DNA of 64,000 nucleotides from Spirochaetia bacterium (GTDB lineage Bacteria; Spirochaetota; UBA4802; UBA5550): NCBI GenBank assembly GCA_009885955.1, contig VFJS01000001.1, positions 16,197-80,196 on the forward strand. Reading direction: 5' to 3'. A model generated the notes under the pieces. The model was given only the letters and a program-made list of their open reading frames with translations. It did not search any database and had not been told where the DNA came from. Below, one piece after another: positions 18,230 to 27,041 of this stretch. The position numbers and the translations under genes are program-made. Every line of letters starts with the position of its first letter. Position 1 is the stretch's first letter.

Positions 18230-19528
18230 ATGGTAACGCTCATAACAACAGGCGGCAAAGGAACAAGGTTATCCTCAATCAGTAATGATATTCCTAAACC
18301 CATGGTGAAAATCGGGGATAAACCAATTCTTGAACTGCAGGTTGATCTCTTCAAAAGATATCATCTTAATAATTTTATATTTCTCAATGGCCATTTATCG
18401 AATATCATTGAAGATTATTTTGGCGATGGCGGGAGATTTAATGTTAACATTATCAATATTAAGGAACCATTCCCTCTTGGAACAGCCGGGTGTTTATTAT
18501 TGGCAGAAGAATATATTACCGATGATTTTATTGTCATCAATGGCGATCTTGTACTGGATGTTGATTTGAAACGGTTCATCGATTTTTATTATCATACACA
18601 TTCAGACGCGGTTCTTTTTCTTCATCCCAATGACCATCCCTATGACAGCGACCTGGTGGAAATTGATGATGATAAGAATGTTATCACATTACATTCGAAA
18701 CCCCATGATACCGGCAGATTTTATAAAAACCTTGTGAATGCCGGACTCTATATTTTTAGTAAAAGAGTATTATCGTTATTAGGCGGAAATGAAAAAGCTG
18801 ATATGGGCAGGGATTTGATCCAGAGGATTCTATCATCAGGGATGAAAATAAAAGGATATGTCTCTCCTGAATATGTTAAGGATATGGGAACGCCCGACAG
18901 ATATGAAAAAGTAACTCATGATTATGTAAGCGGCAAGGTTGCGCGTTTACATTATGATAAGAAAAGGCCGGCTGTTTTTTTAGACAGGGACGGAGTGATA
19001 AACAGAGAGGTCAATTTTTTATCAGATATCAATGATTTCCAGTTACTGCCAAAAACCACTGATGCAATAAAGAAGCTGAACAGCGCCGGAATACTTGCCG
19101 TAGTTGTAACGAACCAGCCGGTGGTTGCCCGGAACATGGTATCTTTTGATGAGCTGAATGAAATACATAATAAAATGGACTGGCTGCTGGGCCTGGAAAG
19201 ATGCTATGTAGACGCTCTTTATTTCTGCCCCCATCACCCTGATTCAGGATTTCCGGAAGAGAGAAAAGAATTAAAATTTGATTGTGACTGCAGAAAACCA
19301 AAACCTGAAATGTTATTCCGGGCTATGAGAGAATATAATATTGATGCTGAAAGATCCTATATGGTTGGTGACCGGGTATCCGATATCGTTGCAGGGAAAA
19401 ATGCCGGTGTGAAAACAGTTTTAGTCAAAACGAACGGTGAATTCTGGAGTGCTGACCCCGACGAGGCGGATTTTTCTGCAGAGTCATTGGATAGTGCAGT
19501 GGAGAATATAGTGAAAGATACTATGTAA
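18230..19528 (+). CDS. fused heptose-1-phosphate guanylyltransferase (HddC-like) and heptose-1,7-bisphosphate 7-phosphatase (GmhB-like)
   Basis: The 432-residue protein has two domains. Residues 1 to about 235 are a nucleotidyltransferase: TTGGKGTRLSSISNDIPKPMVKIGDKPILE, PLGTAGC at 82-88, INGDLVLDVD, and KDMGTPDRYEKV at about 218. Residues about 247-425 are a HAD phosphatase of the GmhB type: FLDRDGVINRE (Asp252 and Asp254), VVTNQP, the zinc loop CPHHPDSG...CDCRKPKPEM (Cys333, Cys352, Cys354) and VGDRVSDIVAGKNAG. Together they dephosphorylate D,D-heptose-1,7-bisphosphate and attach GMP, two of the four steps to GDP-heptose. GmhA follows directly. ATG with no strong ribosome site. Confidence 0.88.
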   Translation: MVTLITTGGKGTRLSSISNDIPKPMVKIGDKPILELQVDLFKRYHLNNFIFLNGHLSNIIEDYFGDGGRFNVNIINIKEPFPLGTAGCLLLAEEYITDDFIVINGDLVLDVDLKRFIDFYYHTHSDAVLFLHPNDHPYDSDLVEIDDDKNVITLHSKPHDTGRFYKNLVNAGLYIFSKRVLSLLGGNEKADMGRDLIQRILSSGMKIKGYVSPEYVKDMGTPDRYEKVTHDYVSGKVARLHYDKKRPAVFLDRDGVINREVNFLSDINDFQLLPKTTDAIKKLNSAGILAVVVTNQPVVARNMVSFDELNEIHNKMDWLLGLERCYVDALYFCPHHPDSGFPEERKELKFDCDCRKPKPEMLFRAMREYNIDAERSYMVGDRVSDIVAGKNAGVKTVLVKTNGEFWSADPDEADFSAESLDSAVENIVKDTM

Positions 19529-19557
19529 ATATATTTTAGTATCTGAAAGGTGGTACG

Positions 19558-20196
19558 ATGAAATACATGAACGAATTGGTAGCAAGATATCCGGTATTAT
19601 CAGAGTGCATTGATGATATTATTCAACTGGTAACATCAATTGTCGACGCTTATTATGCAGGCAATAAATTACTCATATGCGGAAACGGGGGGAGCGCTGC
19701 AGATTCAGAGCATATTGTCGGGGAACTGATGAAAGGTTTTCACTTAAAACGCCCGTTATCACCTGACGAAAAAAAGCTGTTTCATGAAAAATTTGGAGAC
19801 GATGGAATATATATTTCTGAGAATCTCCAGATGGCCATCCCGGCAATATCATTGACCGGGCATCCATGTTTTTCAACGGCTTTTCAAAATGATTGTGATT
19901 ATCAACTGGTATTCGCGCAGCAGGTATACGGGTATGGGAAAAAGGGAGATCTGTTTTTAGGCATTACCACATCAGGAAATTCAAGGAATGTCATATTAGC
20001 TGCTATGACAGCAAAATTAAGAGGCCTGAAAACGGCGGTATTAACGGGAAAAGAGGGCGGAAAAATTGCCGGATTTTCTGATATATGCATCAAAACTCCG
20101 TCATCGGTGACTCATGAAATCCAGGAGCTGCACCTTCCCATTTACCATGCAGTCTGCCTGCAGGCTGAATTTGAAATTTTTAATAAAATCGTTTGA
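19558..20196 (+). CDS. gmhA: sedoheptulose-7-phosphate isomerase (phosphoheptose isomerase)
   Basis: The 212-residue SIS-domain protein has LLICGNGGSAADSEHIVGELMKGF, the substrate-binding loop of GmhA, FLGITTSGNSRNVILA, and TGKEGGKIA followed by HEIQELHLPIYHAVCLQAE with the conserved C-terminal residues of the isomerase. It converts sedoheptulose 7-phosphate to D-glycero-D-manno-heptose 7-phosphate, the first step of heptose synthesis. An AAAGGTGG ribosome site precedes the ATG. Its stop lies just before the aminotransferase-fold gene. An extra segment between about residues 62 and 85 (LKRPLSPDEKKLFHEKFGDD) is longer than in E. coli GmhA and resembles the GmhA2 type of glycan clusters. Confidence 0.92.
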   Translation: MKYMNELVARYPVLSECIDDIIQLVTSIVDAYYAGNKLLICGNGGSAADSEHIVGELMKGFHLKRPLSPDEKKLFHEKFGDDGIYISENLQMAIPAISLTGHPCFSTAFQNDCDYQLVFAQQVYGYGKKGDLFLGITTSGNSRNVILAAMTAKLRGLKTAVLTGKEGGKIAGFSDICIKTPSSVTHEIQELHLPIYHAVCLQAEFEIFNKIV

Positions 20197-20207
20197 GGGA
20201 TATACAC

Positions 20208-21410
20208 ATGGCTGAAATAAAATATTCATTTGGAACAATATCCATTACTGAAAAAGCAAAAAAGCTGATCAATGAAGCCCTGGATTCAACACGAGTCTCC
20301 TCGGGGAAATATGTGAGGTTGTTTGAACAGCTTTTTGCCGAAATGAACGGGACGAAGGAGGCCGTTGCCGTAAGCACAGGAACCGATGCCGACGCCCTGG
20401 CACTCGCTGCCCTTTATGATTTTGGTGCCGAATGGGGCGATGAGATCATTGTTCCTGCGCTCTCTTTTGTGGCAACAGGGAACGCGGTTCTCATCGCCGG
20501 ATTAACCCCTGTTTTTGTTGATGTAGAAAGAAATACCCTGAACATTGATCCGTCAAAAATTGAGGAAAAAATCACTGAAAAGACACGGGCAATCATGCCG
20601 GTGCATCTTATGGGGAAGCCGGCAAAGATGGATGAAATAATGGCTTTAGCTAAACAATACAATTTGGAAGTTATTGAAGACGCCGCTGAAGCCCATAATA
20701 CCTATTACAAGGGGAAACAAGTCGGCACCTTCGGAATTATGGGAGCGTACAGCCTTTATGTTGCCCATATTATTACAACCATTGAGGGCGGCATCATCGT
20801 GACCGATAATCCTGATTATGCTGAAGTGCTTCGCTCGCTCCGTTCCCACGGCAGGGCTTGCAAATGCACAAGCTGCGTTGTGAATACAAATGAATCGGAG
20901 TGCAAAAAACGTTTTGCACAGGGTGAGGATATCCGTTTTATTTTTGAGAGGTATGGTTTCTCAAGCAAGATGAATGAGCTGGAAGCAGCAGTGGGCCTTG
21001 GCAATATGGAAGTGTATCAGAATATTATTGAAAAGAGGCGGGAAAATCTTCTCTATCTCATAAAAGAATTTAAGACTTTCAAGAACTATTTTTTTACCAT
21101 GGAAGAGGAAGAACATGAAAAAATAGGGCCCCATGCCCTGCCAATCATATGCCAGGACAATGTTTCTTTTACAAGAAATTCATATGCCCTTTTTCTTGAA
21201 CAAAACGGCATTGATTCACGGAATATGTTCCAATCAATGCCGACGCAGTGTCCCCAGTTTAAAAGATTCGGATATCATTATGGCGATTTCCCTTCAACGG
21301 AATATATCGCAAATAATGGAATCCATGTGGGTGTTCACCAGGACTTAAACAGGGAACATCTTGATTATTTGCTTGAGAAAACTGATTCATTTATCAAAAA
21401 AAATTCTTGA
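20208..21410 (+). CDS. DegT/DnrJ-fold enzyme with His in place of the PLP lysine, possible 3-dehydrase
   Basis: The 400-residue protein is a member of the DegT/DnrJ/EryC1 fold: ALSFVATGNAVLIAGLTPVFVDV, MPVHLMGKPAKM, VIEDAAEAH and the EGG block. The residue normally Lys in S-x4-K is His187 (SLYVAHIITTIEGG). His at this site marks the dehydrases ColD and E1/RfbH, which use PMP and remove a 3-hydroxyl instead of transaminating. It also has Cys218, Cys220, Cys223 and Cys232 followed by KKRF, reminiscent of, but not identical to, the E1 iron-sulfur block. Substrate candidates are CDP-4-keto-6-deoxyglucose or a GDP-heptose derivative. ATG at 20208 with GAGGG eight bases upstream. Confidence 0.72.
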   Translation: MAEIKYSFGTISITEKAKKLINEALDSTRVSSGKYVRLFEQLFAEMNGTKEAVAVSTGTDADALALAALYDFGAEWGDEIIVPALSFVATGNAVLIAGLTPVFVDVERNTLNIDPSKIEEKITEKTRAIMPVHLMGKPAKMDEIMALAKQYNLEVIEDAAEAHNTYYKGKQVGTFGIMGAYSLYVAHIITTIEGGIIVTDNPDYAEVLRSLRSHGRACKCTSCVVNTNESECKKRFAQGEDIRFIFERYGFSSKMNELEAAVGLGNMEVYQNIIEKRRENLLYLIKEFKTFKNYFFTMEEEEHEKIGPHALPIICQDNVSFTRNSYALFLEQNGIDSRNMFQSMPTQCPQFKRFGYHYGDFPSTEYIANNGIHVGVHQDLNREHLDYLLEKTDSFIKKNS

Positions 21411-21418
21411 TATCGAAA

Positions 21419-22249
21419 ATGATCTTTTTATCTTCATCGTGCGTTTCAGGGGGAACTATTATTGAAAAACTCGAAATCCTTGGAAAAATTACAAAAAATA
21501 TTGAGTTGAGCGGTGGTTCATTATTTGAGGAGGAAATTCTTGAGAAGCTCCTCATTGAGAAGGGTAAGGGTTTTAATTTTCTTCTCCATGGATATTTTCC
21601 CCCACCTAAAAAAGGGATGCTGCTAAACTTTGCTGATTCGTCGAAAGAAACTCAAGCGTTTATATCACATTCAGTATTTTTATGCAAAGCTCTTAAAATT
21701 CCTTATTATTCAGTTCATGCAGGCTTTAAAAAAGATTATACAATCGATAAGGAAAAACTTTTCGGCGGCAGTAAAAATTTTTATCTATCAGGGATTGAAA
21801 AGAATATAAATTGGTTTTGTGATTCATTTCCCGATATGGAACTTGCCGTTGAGAATTTATTTCCCGTGGGTAATGACATATCTACATGTTTTTGCATGCA
21901 TCATGAGGATATAGTAAATTTTCTTAACCGTTTTAAAAAAATTAAACTGCTTCTTGACCTTGGGCATCTTCAAGTATCAGGGAAACTTCTTGATTTTGAT
22001 ATCAGAAAATCTGCTCAAATTTTGTTAAAGGAATTTTCAGACAGGGTAATTGAAATTCATCTTTCTGAAAATGACGGATTTGATGATGACCATAACATTC
22101 CTCAAAAATACGGGTTTCAATATAATTTTGTTAATGAGAATCTTGAATTAATTGTCAGGAATAGAATAAACTTGACTATAGAAGCGCGAAAATCCAGTAT
22201 GGAATCTATTGAAGAATGTTTTAATTCTTTTCATAACCTTATATTTTAA
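21419..22249 (+). CDS. TIM-barrel sugar isomerase/epimerase-like protein (xylose isomerase-like, AP-endonuclease 2 family)
   Basis: The 276-residue protein looks like a xylose-isomerase-like TIM barrel: IELSGGSL at the first barrel strand, KIPYYSVHAGF with a His, MELAVENLFP (Glu on a strand), KLLLDLGHLQVSG (Asp-x-x-His) and VIEIHLSENDGFDDDHNIP (His/Asp ligands), with a final LTIEARKSS glutamate. These are the metal ligands used by sugar isomerases of the superfamily. Substrate unknown; the setting suggests an NDP-sugar or sugar-phosphate precursor. A TTG at 21407 in frame overlaps the previous stop; the ATG at 21419 is chosen, though neither has a clear ribosome site. Confidence 0.65.
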   Translation: MIFLSSSCVSGGTIIEKLEILGKITKNIELSGGSLFEEEILEKLLIEKGKGFNFLLHGYFPPPKKGMLLNFADSSKETQAFISHSVFLCKALKIPYYSVHAGFKKDYTIDKEKLFGGSKNFYLSGIEKNINWFCDSFPDMELAVENLFPVGNDISTCFCMHHEDIVNFLNRFKKIKLLLDLGHLQVSGKLLDFDIRKSAQILLKEFSDRVIEIHLSENDGFDDDHNIPQKYGFQYNFVNENLELIVRNRINLTIEARKSSMESIEECFNSFHNLIF

Positions 22250-22267
22250 ATTAATTATTCAAGGTAA

Positions 22268-23205
<938 letters not shown>

Positions 23206-23206
<1 letters not shown>

Positions 23207-24153
23207 TGAATGTTAACAGTAAAATATATGTAGCCGGGCACACAGGGCTTCTTGGTTCCGCGCTTATCCGGGTGCTATCAAATAAAGGTTACGGCAACAT
23301 TATTACAAGGTCTCATGCAGATCTTGATCTCACTGATAGAAAACAGGTTGAAAACTATTTTATTAATGAAAAACCTGAATTTGTATTTCTCGCAGCTGGA
23401 AAGGTTGGCGGTATTATCAGTAACAGGACATATCCTGCTGACTATCTGCATATAAATATTGCCATTCAGGATAATGTATTTGAGTCATCAAAAAATTTCG
23501 GTGTAAAAGCCCTTGTTTATTACGGTTCATCCTGTACCTATCCGAAAATATGCGAACAGCCTATGAAAGAGGAGTACTGGTTAACCGGTGCATTGGAAGA
23601 TACAAGCGCAGCTTATGCAGCAGCCAAGATTGCTGGAATTATTGGCTGCAGGTCATATAATCAGCAATTTAATTCTACAAAATATATCTGCCTTATCCCT
23701 AATTCAATGTTCGGACCTCATGATAATTTTGACCTTGAAAATGCCCATGTGCTTTCGTCATTGATGAAGAAGCTGCACGACGCTAAGACTGCACATCAAA
23801 ATGAAATTGTCTTATGGGGCAGCGGCTCTCCCCGCCGGGAATTTATTCACAGCGAAGATACGGCAAGAGCATCAATTTTCATGGTTGAAAATAGTGAAAA
23901 GCTTGAAAACCGTCATTATAACGCAGGAACTGGCACTGATTATTCCATAAAAGAACTTGCAGAAATCATGTCGGATGTTGTCGGGTATAAGGGAAAAATA
24001 ACATGGGATACATCGAAGCCAGATGGTACTCCCAGAAAACTGCTCGACAGCTCCCGAATTTTATCACTGGGCTGGAAACCCCAGGTAAATTTCAAACAGG
24101 GACTTGAAGAAACATACGTCTGGTTTTTGCACAACCGGCCGGGGTTGAAATAA
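23206..24153 (+). CDS. GDP-L-fucose synthase-like 3,5-epimerase/4-reductase (Fcl/WcaG family)
   Basis: The 315-residue protein has the Fcl features: YVAGHTGLLGSALIRVL, DLTDRKQVENYF, FLAAGKVGGI, YYGSSCTYPKI, AYAAAKIAGI (Tyr/Lys), IPNSMFGPHDNFD, SGSPRREFIHSEDTARA and YNAGTGTDYSIKELAE. Fcl enzymes convert a GDP-4-keto-6-deoxy sugar into the 6-deoxy product; in glycan heptose clusters, Fcl homologues act on GDP-4-keto-6-deoxyheptose. No GMD-type dehydratase is recognised next to it, so the keto donor must be made elsewhere or by a neighbouring SDR. The ATG overlaps the previous stop as TAATG. Confidence 0.82.
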
Positions 24154-24160
24154 TAATTAT

Positions 24161-24982
24161 ATGGGAAATGAATCTTTCATTAATGCTATTACCAGTAAGG
24201 CGAAATGGGTATTTTCAGAGACTTTGAAAATCCACCGCTCTGCCCCTGAAACACGGGTTGCATCAGCATTATCCTGTATTGAAATTTTTTCAACATTATA
24301 TTATGGAGATTTAATTAAATATTATCCACATGATCCGCTGAATTCAGATCGGGATCGCGTAATAATCAGCAAAGGGCACGGTTCAATATGTTTTTATCCG
24401 ATACTGGCTGATCTCGGATTTTTTAAAATGGATGAGTTGAAAAATGTCGGGCAGGAGGGAAGTTTCCTCGGCGGGATTCCTGATCCGATTATTCCCGGGT
24501 ATGAAACCATAAATGGTTCTCTTGGGCATGGATTAGGTGTAGCGTGCGGAATTGCTGTATCATTAAAGAGGAGAAAAAAAAATCAGAATGTCATTGTCAT
24601 AGTCGGCGATGGGGAGTTGAATGAGGGATCTAACTGGGAAGCAATAAATTTTGCCGCCCATCATAAGCTGGACAATCTTCTTTTAATAATCGATGATAAT
24701 AAAATATCTATGCTGAATTTTTCCGCCCGTATTATAAATGCCGCCCCTTTAAGTGAAAAATTTGCTGCGTTTGGATGGGAAATTTCTGATATAGACGGTC
24801 ATGATATACCAGCTCTCTATACTGCAATTTCAACATGTTTAAAATCCCGTAATAAAAAACCGAAAGTCATATCAGCGCATACAGTCAAAGGCAGAGGTGT
24901 CCCGTCCCTTGAAAATAAACCTCTGTCTCACATAATGAATATTAAATCAGAAGAAATCGATGAAATTCTGAGGGGCATATAA
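24161..24982 (+). CDS. transketolase, N-terminal (thiamine-diphosphate-binding) subunit
   Basis: The 273-residue protein covers the PP domain of transketolase: ISKGHGSICFYPILADLGF, NGSLGHGLGVACGIAVSLK, IVGDGELNEGSNWEAINFAAHHKLDNLLLIIDDNK (GDG-x-N type thiamine-diphosphate and metal motif) and ISAHTVKGRGVP. In the split form, this subunit pairs with the product of the next gene, whose ATG overlaps the stop (TAATG). Surface-polysaccharide transketolase pairs are thought to move two-carbon units to or from keto sugars; the setting with Fcl-like and DegT-type enzymes suggests an unusual branched or chain-modified sugar. This is inference. Confidence 0.85.
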   Translation: MGNESFINAITSKAKWVFSETLKIHRSAPETRVASALSCIEIFSTLYYGDLIKYYPHDPLNSDRDRVIISKGHGSICFYPILADLGFFKMDELKNVGQEGSFLGGIPDPIIPGYETINGSLGHGLGVACGIAVSLKRRKKNQNVIVIVGDGELNEGSNWEAINFAAHHKLDNLLLIIDDNKISMLNFSARIINAAPLSEKFAAFGWEISDIDGHDIPALYTAISTCLKSRNKKPKVISAHTVKGRGVPSLENKPLSHIMNIKSEEIDEILRGI

Positions 24983-25938
24983 TGTCCATACCGTTGAAGA
25001 CTATGAGGGATGTTTTTATTGAAAAACTGCATGGATTGATGCGGGAACGGGATGACATTTTTTTTCTGACAGCTGATTTTGGATCACCTAAACTTGATGC
25101 AATGATAGAGGAATTCCCGGATAATTTCATAAATGTCGGCATATCAGAACAGAATCTTATAAATGTTTCTGCAGGCCTGGCTATAGAAGGATGGAATGTC
25201 TATGCCTATGCAATTGCTCCATTTATTACCATGCGTTGTTATGAGCAGATACGCGTTAATCTTTCTCTGCTCTCATTGGAACGGCCCATGAATGTTACAT
25301 TAATCGGGGTTGGTGCCGGCGTCAGTTATGATGTTTCCGGTCCCACGCATCATTGTCTTGAGGATATAACATTAATGCGCCTGCTTCCGGGTTTTACCGT
25401 TTTATCACCTTCGGATTATGTTACAGCTGAAATGCTGCCGGAATATTCATTGAGAGAAAAGGGATTGAAATATTTACGATTTGATTCAAAGCCCCATTCA
25501 CCAATCCATAATGCCGGTGATATAGATTTTAAAAAAGGTTTTGTTGAACTGAAATATGGAGAAAAGATATTATTATTAGCAACGGGGTATATGGTATTTG
25601 TAGCATTACAATTGCATGAACAGCTTTTACAAGTTGGAATAAAAACCGGTGTATTAGATATCTACGAACTGAGCAATCCTGATAATGAAAATCTTTCTGG
25701 AATCATGGAGAAATATCCGCATATTATTTCCATGGAAGAGGGTATCATAGGGCGCGGGGGGCTTGATTCATTGCTGTCAGAAATAATCAGACTTCATAAA
25801 CTTGATTCCCTTTTACACCCTGTCGGCATAAAAAATGAATATTCTTTTGCTATAGGTTCAAGAAATTTTATCCATAATTCTTACGGTTTTGGGATTGAAC
25901 ATATTAAAGAATTAATTATGAGTATTGTAAGAAGCTGA
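24982..25938 (+). CDS. transketolase, C-terminal (pyrimidine-binding) subunit
   Basis: The 318-residue protein holds the Pyr and C-terminal domains: TADFGSPKLDAMIEEFPDNFINVGISEQNLINVSAGLAIEGW (the conserved E in GISEQN activates thiamine), YAIAPFITMRCYEQIRVNL, GAGVSYDVSGPTHHCLEDI, LLPGFTVLSPSD and ISMEEGIIGRGGLDSLLSE. It pairs with the upstream N-terminal subunit. Unlike central-metabolism transketolase, the two halves are separate genes, as in many accessory loci. It is the last gene of the heptose-type run; about 330 bases without a clear gene follow. Confidence 0.85.
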   Translation: MSIPLKTMRDVFIEKLHGLMRERDDIFFLTADFGSPKLDAMIEEFPDNFINVGISEQNLINVSAGLAIEGWNVYAYAIAPFITMRCYEQIRVNLSLLSLERPMNVTLIGVGAGVSYDVSGPTHHCLEDITLMRLLPGFTVLSPSDYVTAEMLPEYSLREKGLKYLRFDSKPHSPIHNAGDIDFKKGFVELKYGEKILLLATGYMVFVALQLHEQLLQVGIKTGVLDIYELSNPDNENLSGIMEKYPHIISMEEGIIGRGGLDSLLSEIIRLHKLDSLLHPVGIKNEYSFAIGSRNFIHNSYGFGIEHIKELIMSIVRS

Positions 25939-26268
25939 TTAATGTTATATGACAGAAATTGTTTTTAAGAAAATTTCAGACCAACCAAGGTATTTCGGAC
26001 ATTCCTTGCCGGATCCCCGCAAATGGTTGACTGACTCTTTGAAGGGCTTTTACATATATTTACAAATATTTTGCTCTGAAATTAATATCCATAATTGCTC
26101 ATGAGATGAATCATGTTTAAATATTTACTATAATCGCAGGCTATCAATTTTTTGAGTTAATAATAAGCCATGATGAAATATTTAATAGTTTACATTTTAA
26201 CAGGATAAATAAATATTTTTTAAATATGAGATGTTGTCAATAATTATAAATATAAAGCAAAGGATATT
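25939..26268. other. gene-poor gap with a 51-codon ORF
   Basis: This AT-rich gap separates two sub-operons. It holds one plus-strand ORF at 25949-26104 (51 codons, ATG, sequence starting MTEIVFKKISDQ) with no clear ribosome site. Its first part has a somewhat higher GC content and more normal codon use than the rest of the gap, so it could be the start of a decayed gene rather than a functional peptide. Beyond it I see only low-complexity A/T sequence, and no promoter or terminator that I would defend. Confidence 0.3.
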
Positions 26269-27003
26269 ATGAAATTTACATTACTTATACCAACAATGAA
26301 TGAAATCGTGGGAATGCGGGAAATCATGCCTCGAATTCCAAAAAAGTTAATTCATCAAATACTTATTGTTGATGGTGGTTCAACAGATGGAACAATTGAA
26401 TATGCGAGAGAGAATGGATACGAGGTATATTCGCAGAAGCGACGCGGAATACGTCTGGGGTTAATTGAAAGTTACCCGTTGATAAAAGGGGATTACATCA
26501 TATCATTCAGCCCTGACGGCAATTCTGTTCCGGAGGAAATCCCGAATCTGATAAAAAAATTAAAGGAAGGATATGACCTGGTCATCGTTTCAAGATATTT
26601 GAACTGGGCGAGAAGTTATGATGATACTTTTATCAGCCGATTGGGGAACTGGTATTTTACCAAAATTATTAATTTTTTGTTTGGCTATCATTATACCGAT
26701 TCCCTTGTCATGTTTCGCGGGTACAAACGCGCATTGCCAGAAGAACTTGGATTGACGAAGATAAGATCAAATATTTGGGAAAAAATCATAGGAAAATATA
26801 TAAGCTGGGAACCTCAGATGTCAGTAAGGGCTGCGAAAAAAAGGAAAAAAATTTCTGAAATTCCAGGAGATGAGCCGCTAAGAGTAGAAGATATAGGGGA
26901 AATGCATGGAAACAGGATGCTTCCCCCCTCGAGAATACATCATTTCAAATCGGGATTTGCATGTTTGTACATGTTTCTTGAAGAATTTATTAAAAAGGAA
27001 TAG
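26269..27003 (+). CDS. glycosyltransferase family 2, polyprenyl-phosphate-mannosyltransferase-like
   Basis: The 244-residue protein has LLIPTMNEIVGMREIMPRIP, ILIVDGGSTDGTIEYARENGYEV, IISFSPDGNSVPEEIPNLI (DxN in the place of DxD) and RLGNWYFTKIINFLFGYHYTDS, the pattern of the DPM1/GtrB-like family 2 enzymes. A C-terminal helix (FACLYMFLEEFI) is short, so it is soluble or peripheral. It could charge polyprenyl phosphate with a sugar for the membrane proteins encoded downstream (DUF2079, GtrA). AAGGA is five bases upstream of ATG. Confidence 0.8.
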   Translation: MKFTLLIPTMNEIVGMREIMPRIPKKLIHQILIVDGGSTDGTIEYARENGYEVYSQKRRGIRLGLIESYPLIKGDYIISFSPDGNSVPEEIPNLIKKLKEGYDLVIVSRYLNWARSYDDTFISRLGNWYFTKIINFLFGYHYTDSLVMFRGYKRALPEELGLTKIRSNIWEKIIGKYISWEPQMSVRAAKKRKKISEIPGDEPLRVEDIGEMHGNRMLPPSRIHHFKSGFACLYMFLEEFIKKE

Positions 27004-27041
27004 ACATCATTGAATGCTCTATTTAAGGGATGGGATTAACC

